Shown here: positions 7,724-16,147 of the stretch, piece after piece
Layout: each line of letters starts with the position of its first letter
Numbering within the stretch: position 1 is the first letter of the stretch
Program-made: the position numbers and the translations under genes
The notes under the pieces: model-generated
The model's database searches: none
What the model was told of the DNA's origin: nothing
Seen by the model: the letters and a program-made list of their open reading frames with translations, nothing else
Assembly (NCBI RefSeq): GCF_900582625.1
Contig: NZ_UTIQ01000199.1
Coordinates: forward strand, 62,001 to 126,000
DNA length: 64,000 bases
Reading direction: 5' to 3'
Source of the DNA: Pseudomonas viridiflava
Lineage (GTDB): Bacteria; Pseudomonadota; Gammaproteobacteria; Pseudomonadales; Pseudomonadaceae

Positions 7724-10678
7724 TCACGCTACCTTTGCCAGCAACGCCTTGACATCCACGTCATCGATCTGCTCAGGCTGCAAAAAGCGCTGGGCGTATT
7801 CCAGGTGCAAACCGCTGCGCACGAACAGGGCGAACAGGTCTTTGTCGATGTGCGCGCCGTTGGCCATGCCGACCATGATGCCCAGGGCCTGCGACAAGGT
7901 TTTGCCGCGTTTGTATGGGCGGTCCACGGCCGTCAGCGCTTCGAAAATATCGGCAATTGCCATCATCCGCGCCTGCAGGCTCATGTCGTCGCGGAGCAGG
8001 CGTTTGGGGTAGCCGGTGCCGTCCATTTTTTCGTGGTGTCCGCCGGCGATTTCGGTGACGTTGGCCAGGTGCGGCGGGAACGGCAAATGGCTGAGCATCA
8101 TGATGGTCTGCACCATGTGGTTGTTGATGATGTAGCGCTCTTCAGCCGTCAGCGTGCCGCGCGCGATGCCAAGGTTGTACAGTTCGCCGCGATTGAATTT
8201 GTAGGTGGGCTCGTTAAGTTTGAAGCCCCACGGGTTGTCCACCGGCACGCTGTCTTTGGGCCCGCGCTCGAACAGGTGCTCGTGTTTGTCGGCCAGCAAG
8301 GGTTCGCTGATTGGCAGGGCGGGTGCCGAGGTGCGGCTCTGGCGCTGATTCTCTTCCCACGACACGCCGAGGCGGTCGTCCAAGGTACGCGTCCAGGTGC
8401 GCATACCGATCTGTGCCAGGCGCTCCAGGTCCGCCTCGGCCATCGCTTCACCGCCCAGGTTGCAGCGCGCGACAAAGGCGAATTCGTCGTCCAGCGCGGC
8501 GAGCAGGTCATCGCGCACTGCCGCCAGTTGCGCTTCATCGCCGCCACCGGCTACGCCTTGCCAATAGCTGATCCAGGCGTCGCGCTTGAGCACTTCGAAA
8601 CGGGTGCGAATTTCGTGGATGCGGTCGTACAGGGTTTCCAGTTTGGTGGCTTTATCCACCACGTATTCCGGCGTGGTGACTTTGCCGCAGTCGTGCAGCC
8701 AGGCGGCGATGTGAAGTTCTTCCCACTGCTCGTCGGTGGGTTGGTAGGCGGCAAAGGCTGGCTCGTCGCTGTTGGCGGCAGCGCGGGCGAGCATCAGTGT
8801 CAGCTCCGGCACGCGTTGGCAGTGGCCGCCGGTGTACGGGCTCTTGGCGTCGATGGCGCCGGCAATCAACTGAATAAACGCATTCAGCAGTTTTTTCTGA
8901 CTTTCCAACAGGCGCTGACTTTCAATGCACAGCGCCGCTACGCCAGACACCGCTTCGACAAAGGCAATGCGCTCGGGCCGCAGCATGGCTTGGTCGTCGG
9001 CGTGGCCGGTGTCGCGCTGCAACAGCACCAATACGCCGAGCGTCTGGCCTTGGCGGTTGTGCAAACCCGTGGCGGCCAAGTGCAGCCGTGGGCTGTCCAG
9101 TTTCAGGAAGATGTCGCGCAACGCGCCGGCTTGATCGAAGCCTAGGCTGCGCGTGCTACTGGCGCCGCCGTTGGCCGGGCCATCGAGCCAATCGGGTAGG
9201 TCGTCGGCGGCGGCCGGGTAGCTGGCCAGATGAAATGGCTCCAGCTCGCGGGTCTGTTTGTCCAGGATCAGACCCTTGGCCTCTAGGCTGCCATTGTCGG
9301 CGTCGATCAAATAAATCAGCCCGCCCTGGGCGCCGCTGATTTCTACGGTTTCTTCCAACACACGTGCCAGCAGCGTATCGAAACGGGTTTCGGCGGAGAG
9401 GCTGGAGGTGATGCTCAGAAAGCTGGCGATGGTTTCTTTCATGCGCGCCATGGAGGTGGCGAGTTGGTCGATTTCCAGAATCGGCGAATGGCCGCTGCTG
9501 GGTTGGCTGAAGTCGAAGCGGCGGATGGCTTCGGCTTCGCGCACCAGGTCGCGCAATGGGCGAATGATCAGCCGCGAGCTGAGCCAGCCCAACGGCAGGC
9601 ACAGCAGCAGAATGGCCAGCGTCACCAGCGCGCCTTGCCAGCGAATACGGTAGGCATCGGCGAGCAATTCGTCTTTGGGTACGACCAGCGCCAGTTCCAA
9701 CCCTTGCGGCCCGCCTTCGATCAAATGGCTGCGCGAGACCACCCAGTCGCGCTGGTCCAAGCGGATGCCACGCAGGGCGACGTTCGGGTCGCGGTCCAGC
9801 AGGGCGGCCAGCACCGGATTCAGGTCGCGGGCTTTGGCCAACTGGGCTTTTTCGCTTTGCACGATCAGGCGGCTGCTGTCGGGGTAAGCGATGGCATTGC
9901 CGTTGCCGTCGTACAGCACCACTTCGGTGGAGGGCGTGATTTTGTGTTTGGCCAGCGTGGCGGACAAATCATCCAGCGTTAGATCTGCGGCAATCACCGC
10001 ATGTTCGCCCGTGGCACGCGCCAGGGTGGTGCCGACATTGCCAGTGGAGAAGAACACGTAAGGGGCCGTGGTGATCTGCTCTTTGCGGCTCAACGCACTG
10101 GCAAACCAGCTGCGGTTGCGCGGGTCGTAGCGTTCTTTGAGGTTCTGCCGGCGGCTGATCAGTTTCAGTTCGGCATCGTAGTAGGCCGATTCCGACTGCG
10201 CCAATTCGGTTTGCGCGGATTCGCCCACTCGATCGATCGACCACACCTGGTACGCGGCGTTTTGTGGCGCGTCGAATTTGTCTTTCAAGGCTTGCGTGCG
10301 CAGCGGGCGCACCATGAAGAAATCGCCGTCGTCGTAGCCGAGAAACAGCGAGGCCAGTTTCGGGTTGTCGCGCAGCGCTTGTGCAAACGAGGGCAGCAGC
10401 GCCATGCGCTGAAAGTGGTCGGTGCCGTGGTTTTGCTCTTGCAGGGCAAGCAGGCTGAGGAGGTGGCGAATCGGCTGGTAGGTATTGAGCAGGTCGTGCT
10501 GGACGTCTTCCTGAATCCGACTGAACAACTCGGCGCTGCTGGAGTAGATGATTTGCGTGGTTTGCCGGTAGTTGAAAAGCCCCAGCACGATGCCGGTGAT
10601 CAGCAGCAGAAAAGTAAACAGCACACTGATGTGCACGTGCAGCGAGTAGCGGCGTTCCACGCGGCGGGACTTGCTCAT
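7724..10678 (-). CDS. Membrane Cache-HAMP-GAF-HD-GYP c-di-GMP phosphodiesterase
   Basis: A 984-residue sensor-effector. One membrane segment at ~17-38, a periplasmic Cache-like domain to ~345, a second membrane segment at ~349-370, HAMP to ~420, a GAF-like region ~425-590, then HD-GYP. The signature is complete: HD at 662-663 (AAWLHDCGKVTTPEY), HHE at 881-883, GTGYP at 887-891 and the downstream DIFEALTAVDRPYK. It should hydrolyse c-di-GMP at the membrane in response to a periplasmic signal. About 160 residues are inserted between the HD motif and the HHE...GYP half, where a typical HD-GYP has only ~30. The ATG at 10678 has GGAG upstream. Confidence 0.9.
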   Translation of the reverse strand: MSKSRRVERRYSLHVHISVLFTFLLLITGIVLGLFNYRQTTQIIYSSSAELFSRIQEDVQHDLLNTYQPIRHLLSLLALQEQNHGTDHFQRMALLPSFAQALRDNPKLASLFLGYDDGDFFMVRPLRTQALKDKFDAPQNAAYQVWSIDRVGESAQTELAQSESAYYDAELKLISRRQNLKERYDPRNRSWFASALSRKEQITTAPYVFFSTGNVGTTLARATGEHAVIAADLTLDDLSATLAKHKITPSTEVVLYDGNGNAIAYPDSSRLIVQSEKAQLAKARDLNPVLAALLDRDPNVALRGIRLDQRDWVVSRSHLIEGGPQGLELALVVPKDELLADAYRIRWQGALVTLAILLLCLPLGWLSSRLIIRPLRDLVREAEAIRRFDFSQPSSGHSPILEIDQLATSMARMKETIASFLSITSSLSAETRFDTLLARVLEETVEISGAQGGLIYLIDADNGSLEAKGLILDKQTRELEPFHLASYPAAADDLPDWLDGPANGGASSTRSLGFDQAGALRDIFLKLDSPRLHLAATGLHNRQGQTLGVLVLLQRDTGHADDQAMLRPERIAFVEAVSGVAALCIESQRLLESQKKLLNAFIQLIAGAIDAKSPYTGGHCQRVPELTLMLARAAANSDEPAFAAYQPTDEQWEELHIAAWLHDCGKVTTPEYVVDKATKLETLYDRIHEIRTRFEVLKRDAWISYWQGVAGGGDEAQLAAVRDDLLAALDDEFAFVARCNLGGEAMAEADLERLAQIGMRTWTRTLDDRLGVSWEENQRQSRTSAPALPISEPLLADKHEHLFERGPKDSVPVDNPWGFKLNEPTYKFNRGELYNLGIARGTLTAEERYIINNHMVQTIMMLSHLPFPPHLANVTEIAGGHHEKMDGTGYPKRLLRDDMSLQARMMAIADIFEALTAVDRPYKRGKTLSQALGIMVGMANGAHIDKDLFALFVRSGLHLEYAQRFLQPEQIDDVDVKALLAKVA

Positions 10679-10820
10679 TGCGCATCACTCCTTGAACAGC
10701 GCAGAGGGAAATCTCTTGCTCCGATTGTTCGCGGGCATCGCTGCGCTCAACCCCGTACCGAAGCAAGAGGCAAGCATAGTGAACGGATGGCTTTTTTGCC
10801 GGGGCAAAAGCGTGCGTGCG

Positions 10821-11918
10821 TCACTCTTGCGAAGAGGGCGTGACCGTAACGGGCGCGGGCTCCGGCTGGTTGCTCTGACGGCGGTTGAGGTATTGGTTCA
10901 GGTAATGCCGAACCCAATGCATCAGCAACGCCACAGACAGGGCGATTGCCACGCCGGTCAAGGTGTTGAGCACCCGCACCTGACCCAGGTGCCAGTCATG
11001 GGAAAGGCTTTCAGTGAGCAGCAGGAAACACAGCGTGGTTTGCAGCACGAACAGCCCATAGTGATGGGCCTGGAAGGCGCGACTCATGGCGATTAAGGGC
11101 AGCATCACCGCCACCATCACCGGCGGGCTTTGCAGGCTGTGGCCAAAGTAAATTAGCAGCGACGCGGCGCAAAAGCTGGCCAGGCTCGCCTGCAGCGCGC
11201 GCACCAGGCTGCCCTGGAATTCGAGCTGCAAGGTGGCGATAACGGTGATGGTCAACCAGTAGCCGCGCGGCAGATCGGCCAGTTCAACGGTCAGCCCGGC
11301 CAGAGCGAACGCCAGGGTGCAACTGAAGGCGTGCAGCAGCCATTGGCGGCGCGGTTGACGTTTGGCGTGGCGGCGCAGCACTTTCAAGATGCCGACCAGG
11401 CGCGGCATCCGCGGCCACATGCGCAGGCCATGCACGCCACGCAGGGCGAAGGCCAGCAAGGTCACCCAAAGCCCGCCAAGAATAAACAGCATGCCGACGG
11501 CGTAGGGATTGGTCAGGTTGCCGACCCCGTGCTGGCCTTGGCCCAGGCACAGGCAGATGGCCAACCCAATACCGAGCTTGCCAGCCTCGGCGCCGAAGCG
11601 TTGCAGCCAGGCCAGCAAGAAACCGAACAGGGCAAACAACCCGAGGCTGATAAAGGGGTGATCCGCGCCCCAAAACCCCAGGCCCGCACTCCACGCGCCG
11701 AGGCCGATCAGCAGCAACATGCGCAACATGCCAAAGCGGTGCAGCGGGTTGGCCTTGGCCGCCTGGAAGGCGCCGACGGCGGCCCACAGAAAACCAGGGT
11801 GGCCACTGAACAAGCCAAGAATCAGCGGCAACGCGCAGCCGAGCATCGCCACCATGGCGGGGCCCCAGGCGGGCGGGCCGGATTGCCAACTGAACAGTTG
11901 CCGCAAGAGCGTGGGCAT
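10821..11918 (-). CDS. FUSC family (aromatic-acid exporter-like) membrane protein
   Basis: A 365-residue inner-membrane protein with two blocks of four to five hydrophobic helices separated by a basic cytoplasmic stretch (RRHAKRQPRRQW, ~190). This two-block layout and the GYWLTITVIATLQ segment fit the FUSC/YccS-AaeB fold. Substrates in the family include hydroxylated aromatic carboxylates, but nothing here identifies one. It starts 34 bases after the dGTPase-like gene ends and is probably co-transcribed with it. The C-terminal tail is Pro/Gln/Ser-rich. Confidence 0.82.
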   Translation of the reverse strand: MPTLLRQLFSWQSGPPAWGPAMVAMLGCALPLILGLFSGHPGFLWAAVGAFQAAKANPLHRFGMLRMLLLIGLGAWSAGLGFWGADHPFISLGLFALFGFLLAWLQRFGAEAGKLGIGLAICLCLGQGQHGVGNLTNPYAVGMLFILGGLWVTLLAFALRGVHGLRMWPRMPRLVGILKVLRRHAKRQPRRQWLLHAFSCTLAFALAGLTVELADLPRGYWLTITVIATLQLEFQGSLVRALQASLASFCAASLLIYFGHSLQSPPVMVAVMLPLIAMSRAFQAHHYGLFVLQTTLCFLLLTESLSHDWHLGQVRVLNTLTGVAIALSVALLMHWVRHYLNQYLNRRQSNQPEPAPVTVTPSSQE

Positions 11919-11952
11919 AAGCGTTTCTATTCCAGAGCGTTCAACATTCCCA

Positions 11953-13284
11953 TTACACCGGGCTGGAGCGCCCGGTCATTTCCGCTGCCATTTCGGTGGC
12001 ATAGCTGTCGGTCATGCCGGCGATGAAGTCGATCATGCGCAGGAACGAGCGATGCAGCGTCCAGTCCGCCTTGGGCGCGTTGTAACCCAGCAGGTCGAGA
12101 ATGCGTTGGTTTTTAAACGACAGGCTCTCGCCGCTGTGCAGTTCGAGGGCCGCACCGCAGAAATTGTTCAGCAGAATTTCCAACGTGGTGTACGCGCCGA
12201 TCTCGTGCAGGGTTTTGCGCTTGTCCTGGAAAATTTTCTCCCGCGCCATGTTTTTCGCCCCGAGCACGCAGCGCTTGGCGGCGCCGTGCATGTGTTCCAC
12301 CAAGTCGCCGTGCAACGTGCCGGCGAGCAGGGCGTCTTGCTGTTCGACGAAAGCCTGGGCGGCGGCGTTGGTCAGGTGTTCGATGGCCTTACCGCGCAGA
12401 ATCGCCAGCTTGCGCCGCTGCGAGTCATGCGGGCCGAGCAGGCGATAGGTTTCCGGCAGGTCGTCGCCGACCAGGCCAAGCAACACCGATTCCACTTCGG
12501 GGTAATCAAGCAGCTCCATTTCCAGGCCATCTTCCAGGTCGATCAGGCCGTAGCAAATGTCGTCGGCCGCTTCCATCAGATACACCAGCGGATGGCGCGC
12601 CCAACGTTCGTGTTCCAGCTGCGGCAAGCCGAGCTTGGCGGCGATTTGCTCCAGCAACGGCAACTCGCTGCGGTAGCAACCGAACTTGTGCTTTTTGTAG
12701 CCAAGCGCTTCGGCGTGCGTCGAGGTCCAAGGGTATTTGAGGTAGGTGCCGAGGGTGGCGTAGGTCAACCGAGTACCGCCGTCGAACTGGTGGTATTCCA
12801 GTTGGGTTAGCACACGAAAACCTTGGGCGTTGCCTTCGAAATGCAGGAAGTCCTGGCGCTCCACCTCGCTCATGCCATCAAGCCAGCCACGCCCGGCGGC
12901 CTGTTGGAACCAGTGCCGAATAGCATCTTCACCGGAGTGGCCGTACGGCGGATTGCCGATGTCGTGGGCCAGGCACGCCGACTGCACGATCATGCCCAGG
13001 TCGTTCGGTTCGCACCAATCCGGTAGGGCATCGCGCAGCATTTCACCCACACGCATACCCAGCGAGCGGCCCACGCAGCTGACTTCCAGCGAGTGGGTGA
13101 GGCGGGTGTGAATGTGGTCGTTGCTCGACACGGGGTGCACCTGGGTTTTGCGGCCCAGCCGGCGAAAGGCGCCGGAGAAGATGATGCGGTCGTGGTCTTT
13201 GTGAAAGGGGCTGCGACCCAACTCGGTGGCGCTGTAAGTGGGTTTGCCGAGTCGTTCGCGGTTGAGCAGTGTGTGCCAGTCCAA
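11953..13284 (-). CDS. dgt: Deoxyguanosinetriphosphate triphosphohydrolase-like protein
   Basis: A 443-residue HD-superfamily protein of the dGTPase-like type. The N-terminus ([25 protein letters not shown]) and the metal-binding set ([10 protein letters not shown], then [16 protein letters not shown]) are intact, so it should be a dNTP triphosphohydrolase giving deoxynucleoside and triphosphate. Whether dGTP is the real substrate cannot be said. It lies upstream of the FUSC gene on the same strand, with a REP doublet further upstream. Confidence 0.88.
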   Translation of the reverse strand: MDWHTLLNRERLGKPTYSATELGRSPFHKDHDRIIFSGAFRRLGRKTQVHPVSSNDHIHTRLTHSLEVSCVGRSLGMRVGEMLRDALPDWCEPNDLGMIVQSACLAHDIGNPPYGHSGEDAIRHWFQQAAGRGWLDGMSEVERQDFLHFEGNAQGFRVLTQLEYHQFDGGTRLTYATLGTYLKYPWTSTHAEALGYKKHKFGCYRSELPLLEQIAAKLGLPQLEHERWARHPLVYLMEAADDICYGLIDLEDGLEMELLDYPEVESVLLGLVGDDLPETYRLLGPHDSQRRKLAILRGKAIEHLTNAAAQAFVEQQDALLAGTLHGDLVEHMHGAAKRCVLGAKNMAREKIFQDKRKTLHEIGAYTTLEILLNNFCGAALELHSGESLSFKNQRILDLLGYNAPKADWTLHRSFLRMIDFIAGMTDSYATEMAAEMTGRSSPV

Positions 13285-13373
13285 GGCCTGTCCTCGCCGT
13301 TCAGTGGCTGATGGCGCCTAGCTTCCCGGTTCCGGGGGTTGGCTGCAAGGGTGATTGCGGTCTTGAGTTGAAG

Positions 13374-13442
13374 AGCTCGAGGCTGAAGCCTCTCCTACAG
13401 GGGCATCAAGTTTTACTGTGGGAGAGGCTTTAGCCTCGAGCT
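13374..13442. repeat. REP doublet, GAGGCTTTAGCCTC subtype
   Basis: Inverted pair: 13374-13400 contains GAGGCTGAAGCCTCTCCTAC and 13417-13442 contains GTGGGAGAGGCTTTAGCCTC. A single copy of the same subtype occurs at 63572-63597. It lies just 3' of the EAL gene. Confidence 0.8.
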
Positions 13443-13444
13443 TT

Positions 13445-14608
13445 TTACAAACCCGCCACATCAATATCCAACAGCAACAACCGTTGCCCGTTGTCGATAA
13501 ATTGCCCGGCGGTGAGGCAGTACTGGTTGCTCGTAGCGTCGCGGTAGGTGGAAGACAGAATCAGACGACGTTCATCCCAGCCTTCGGCCAGCAATTGATA
13601 GAAGTAAGGGCGCCATGACCAGTTATGTCCGAGGTAGCGTCCGTCTTCGCGCCAGCCAGTGCCGGTCCATTCCAGGTTCGGCGTGAGCTGGGTGCCGTTG
13701 GGGTCGCATTGGTAAACCCGCAGCAGCCAGGGGTAGTCGGTGGGTGCGGGCAGGGCGCTCAAGGGGGCGTCGGCTTCGGCCCAGGTCTTGAAGCTGTTCA
13801 TCAAGCCGCTGAGCTGCTGACGCAGGGAAACCAGGCGCGCGCGCTCCGACAGTTTGTTGCGCACATAACGGTTGCGCAGCTCGGCGAAGCGCTCGACGAA
13901 GGCGTCGGCGGGAAAGAACTCACGCTCGGGTTTGGCGAACAAATAGCCCTGCACATAGCGCGACCCGCATTCGAGGGCGAAGTCCAGTTCGGCTTCGGTT
14001 TCCACGCCTTCGGCGATGATCCAGCAGCCGGTTTTTTCCGCCATTTGCGCTAGGGCTTTGACCACTTCACTGCTCGGTCCGCCGCGCGCGGCTTCCTGGA
14101 ACAGGCGCATGTCGAGCTTAAGAATGTCGGGCTGCAAGGCGAGCACGCGGTCGAGCTGCGAGTAGCCAGCGCCGAAGTCGTCGATGGCAATACGTGCGCC
14201 CGCTTCGCGGTAGCGCGCCACCACTTCTGGCAACCGCAAACTGCCGCCGCCGAGCTCAGTAATTTCAAAGACGATGCGCTCGGGGGAGACGCCGTATTTT
14301 TCCAGTTGCTTCAAGCTGGGCAACGGTTGGTTCGGGCGCAGGCGGCCAATCCAGCGCGGTGAAATATTAATGCTGAGAAACCAGTCAGCCGGGGCGCCAT
14401 GGAAGCGCTGCAGGGCGTCGGCACGAATTTCACGGTCGAGGCGGCGCAGGGCGGCCATGGGGAATTTGGGGTCAGCGAATAAAGGCCCTACCGACGCCAG
14501 GCGGCCGTCGTCTTGCTGCAGGCGGCCCAGCGCTTCGATACCGGCGATACGCCCGGTGGCGGTATCTATAAACGGCTGGAAGCAGGCAAGCGGTTGCCCG
14601 TCGATCAC
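13445..14608 (-). CDS. EAL-domain c-di-GMP phosphodiesterase with EAL-associated C-terminal domain
   Basis: A soluble protein of ~387 residues. The EAL domain keeps the key residues: EALGR, the Asn in LSINISPRW, the Glu in FEITELGG, DDFGAGYS, the Lys in ILKLDM, AEGVE and the Gln in VQGYLF, so hydrolysis of c-di-GMP is expected. The last ~125 residues (NWSWRPYFYQLLAEGW, then SSTYRDATSNQYCLTA) resemble the PAS/Cache-like EAL-associated domain known from YkuI. I place the start at GTG 14608 because AAGGA lies seven bases upstream; the frame remains open to 14698, but that extension is low in protein character. Confidence 0.85.
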   Translation of the reverse strand: MIDGQPLACFQPFIDTATGRIAGIEALGRLQQDDGRLASVGPLFADPKFPMAALRRLDREIRADALQRFHGAPADWFLSINISPRWIGRLRPNQPLPSLKQLEKYGVSPERIVFEITELGGGSLRLPEVVARYREAGARIAIDDFGAGYSQLDRVLALQPDILKLDMRLFQEAARGGPSSEVVKALAQMAEKTGCWIIAEGVETEAELDFALECGSRYVQGYLFAKPEREFFPADAFVERFAELRNRYVRNKLSERARLVSLRQQLSGLMNSFKTWAEADAPLSALPAPTDYPWLLRVYQCDPNGTQLTPNLEWTGTGWREDGRYLGHNWSWRPYFYQLLAEGWDERRLILSSTYRDATSNQYCLTAGQFIDNGQRLLLLDIDVAGL

Positions 14609-14739
14609 AGTCACATCCTTAGTAGCGGTTGGCAGTTCAGCCCGCACACGGCAAGGCGATGAACAGCGCCGTTGCTGTTCATCACGTTGCGTTTGCAAGA
14701 AAGTGGCCAGTTGTAGGACAGCGCCCTACATGGGCCGGA

Positions 14740-15048
14740 TCAGACCTGTTTGCGGTTCTTCAGCGCAACGGCAACCAGCGGATAAAGGCCCAGGCCGATT
14801 TTCAGCCAGCGGCTGAGTTTTTTGCTTTTGCCGCCGAAAAAGCCCAGCAACGAAATCCCGGCCATGCCCCACAACGGCGCACGGCTGGTGCTGAGGCTGC
14901 TTTGCCAACTGCTCGCCGTACCGCGCATTTTGCGCAGCGGGTGCAGCAGTTGTTGGGTTTCATGGCGCAGTTCGTGGCGGTGCATTTCCATGCGCAAACG
15001 AACCAGCTGTTTGCGCAATTCCTGGCGGGTAGGTTTGGCAGGGTTCAT
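14740..15048 (-). CDS. YqjK-like small membrane-associated protein
   Basis: A 102-residue basic protein with an Arg/Leu/Glu-rich amphipathic first half (RQELRKQLVRLRMEMHRHEL) and two short hydrophobic segments later (APLWGMAGISLLGFFGG and IGLGLYPLVAVAL). It is the third gene of a DUF883/YqjE/YqjK-like operon and overlaps the yqjE-like stop by four bases (ATGA). Function unknown; the family is stress-linked in enterobacteria. Confidence 0.7.
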   Translation of the reverse strand: MNPAKPTRQELRKQLVRLRMEMHRHELRHETQQLLHPLRKMRGTASSWQSSLSTSRAPLWGMAGISLLGFFGGKSKKLSRWLKIGLGLYPLVAVALKNRKQV

Positions 15049-15443
15049 GGCATCAGGCGCTCACGGTCACGGGCCAGCTCTTCGAGCGTGGCGCTGAAAG
15101 GGGACGATTCATCGGTGACTGCCGCGCGCAGGCGCAAACCACAAAACAGCGCTGCCAAGGCGTAGAACGCACACAAACCGATAATGCCCGTGAGACGGTA
15201 GCTGTCCCACACCAAAATCAGCACAAGCGCCGACAACCCCAGCAACAGCAGCAGGGCGAAAACCAAGGCCAAGCCGGCGAACAGCAGCATGTTCAGACTG
15301 CGACTTTTCTGCTCTTGCAGCTCAATGCCGAACAACTCAACGTGGCTTTGCAGCAAGCCGAGAAACGCCGCGCCCAATCGCTTGGGCGAGGGGCCGACGC
15401 CTTGCGGCGGAGGTGGGGGTAGGGATTCCATTCCGTCACTCAT
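15045..15443 (-). CDS. Phage-holin-family/YqjE-like membrane protein
   Basis: A 132-residue protein with a Pro-rich N-terminus (ESLPPPPPQG), a conserved LLQSHVELFGIELQEQKSR segment and two long membrane helices (~55-75 and ~85-105), as in the YqjE group of the phage holin 3_6 family. The name reflects homology only; it is chromosomal and not part of a prophage. The start at 15443 is two bases after the DUF883 stop, so the three genes are tightly coupled. Confidence 0.8.
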   Translation of the reverse strand: MSDGMESLPPPPPQGVGPSPKRLGAAFLGLLQSHVELFGIELQEQKSRSLNMLLFAGLALVFALLLLLGLSALVLILVWDSYRLTGIIGLCAFYALAALFCGLRLRAAVTDESSPFSATLEELARDRERLMP

Positions 15444-15445
15444 GA

Positions 15446-15760
15446 TCAGCGACGGGTAGCCAGCAGGCCAAGCAGGAAGCCGATGCCGGCGCTGATGCCG
15501 ACGGCCTGCCAAGGGTTTTGCTGAACGTAGGCTTCGGTCGAAGCCAAGGCTTCTTCGGCACGCTCACGCACGGTGTACTCGGTGAGTTGCAGGGTGTCAC
15601 GGGCGCGTTTGAGGCTGTCGTGAATGCTCAAGCGCAATTCGTCTGCTTCGGCGCCGGCCAGGCTGGCGGTGTGTTCGAGCAGCTTTTCGGTATCTGCGAT
15701 CAGGGCTTGGAATTCGGCGACAAGCTCTTCCTGAGCACGTTCATTGGCCTTGCTAACCAT
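15446..15760 (-). CDS. DUF883 (ElaB/YqjD-like) ribosome/membrane-associated protein
   Basis: A 104-residue protein: a long amphipathic helix with repeated Glu and Ala (EELVAEFQALIADTEKLLEH) and a C-terminal membrane anchor ending GIGFLLGLLATRR. This architecture is that of ElaB/YqjD, tail-anchored inner-membrane proteins reported to bind ribosomes in stationary phase. It is the first gene of the three-gene yqjD-yqjE-yqjK-like operon. Confidence 0.85.
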   Translation of the reverse strand: MVSKANERAQEELVAEFQALIADTEKLLEHTASLAGAEADELRLSIHDSLKRARDTLQLTEYTVRERAEEALASTEAYVQQNPWQAVGISAGIGFLLGLLATRR

Positions 15761-15888
15761 AGTGGTTCTCCGTGGTGGGGTCGGTGAGTGTAGGTCTTTG
15801 GGTTTCGAGTTGCCGCTCCGATGGATGGTTCCATCTAATAACGGCCCGCGCGCGCTCGCTGGCAGGCCGATCTAGCTGGTATAGCGCT

Positions 15889-15905
15889 TGCATTGTGCTG
15901 GTGCG
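15889..15905 (+). promoter_or_regulatory. Possible NtrC-like upstream site
   Basis: TGCATT-N5-GGTGCG partly matches the NtrC enhancer consensus TGCACC-N5-GGTGCA and lies about 85 bases upstream of the start point predicted from the sigma-54 promoter at 15956. The match is imperfect. Confidence 0.35.
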
Positions 15906-15955
15906 CAACACCCAGCAATTGCGCCGTAATCGCGCATTTTCTGCGTTAACCCAGG

Positions 15956-15970
15956 TGGCAACAGTGTTGC
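15956..15970 (+). promoter_or_regulatory. Sigma-54 (-24/-12) promoter of the ammonium transporter
   Basis: TGGCA at 15956-15960 and TTGC at 15967-15970 place GG and GC exactly ten bases apart, the defining spacing of RpoN promoters. It faces the ammonium transporter gene, a known class of nitrogen-regulated target. The predicted start point near 15982 leaves a ~165-base leader. Confidence 0.7.
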
Positions 15971-16147
15971 TCAACCGAATGAAAAATAAAGAAAAGAACT
16001 GATCGCTCACGTTATCTGCCCGTTTCCCTGGTTCTAAATCGGTTCGCTCGGTTGAGCAGAACTGGTGCGCTGTGGCGTCATCATGGTGCGTGCGGGTGGT
16101 GCGTTGAGCCGCTTTGGTGCTTTTTCGCTGCCGGAGTCGCTTCATCG

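Noticed and set aside
7652..9145. Long open frame on the plus strand opposite the HD-GYP gene
   Set aside because: It is a shadow of the high-GC coding strand: its composition is Val/Gly/Ala/Arg/His-rich, it has no motif, and the opposite strand has complete HD-GYP signatures.
15045..15443. Phage-holin annotation as a sign of a prophage
   Set aside because: The gene sits in a yqjD-yqjE-yqjK-like operon; no other phage genes are near, so it is chromosomal.
15753..16145. 130-codon minus-strand frame between the DUF883 and ammonium transporter genes
   Set aside because: Rich in Arg/Thr/His without fold or ribosome-binding site, and it overlaps the sigma-54 promoter of the transporter.
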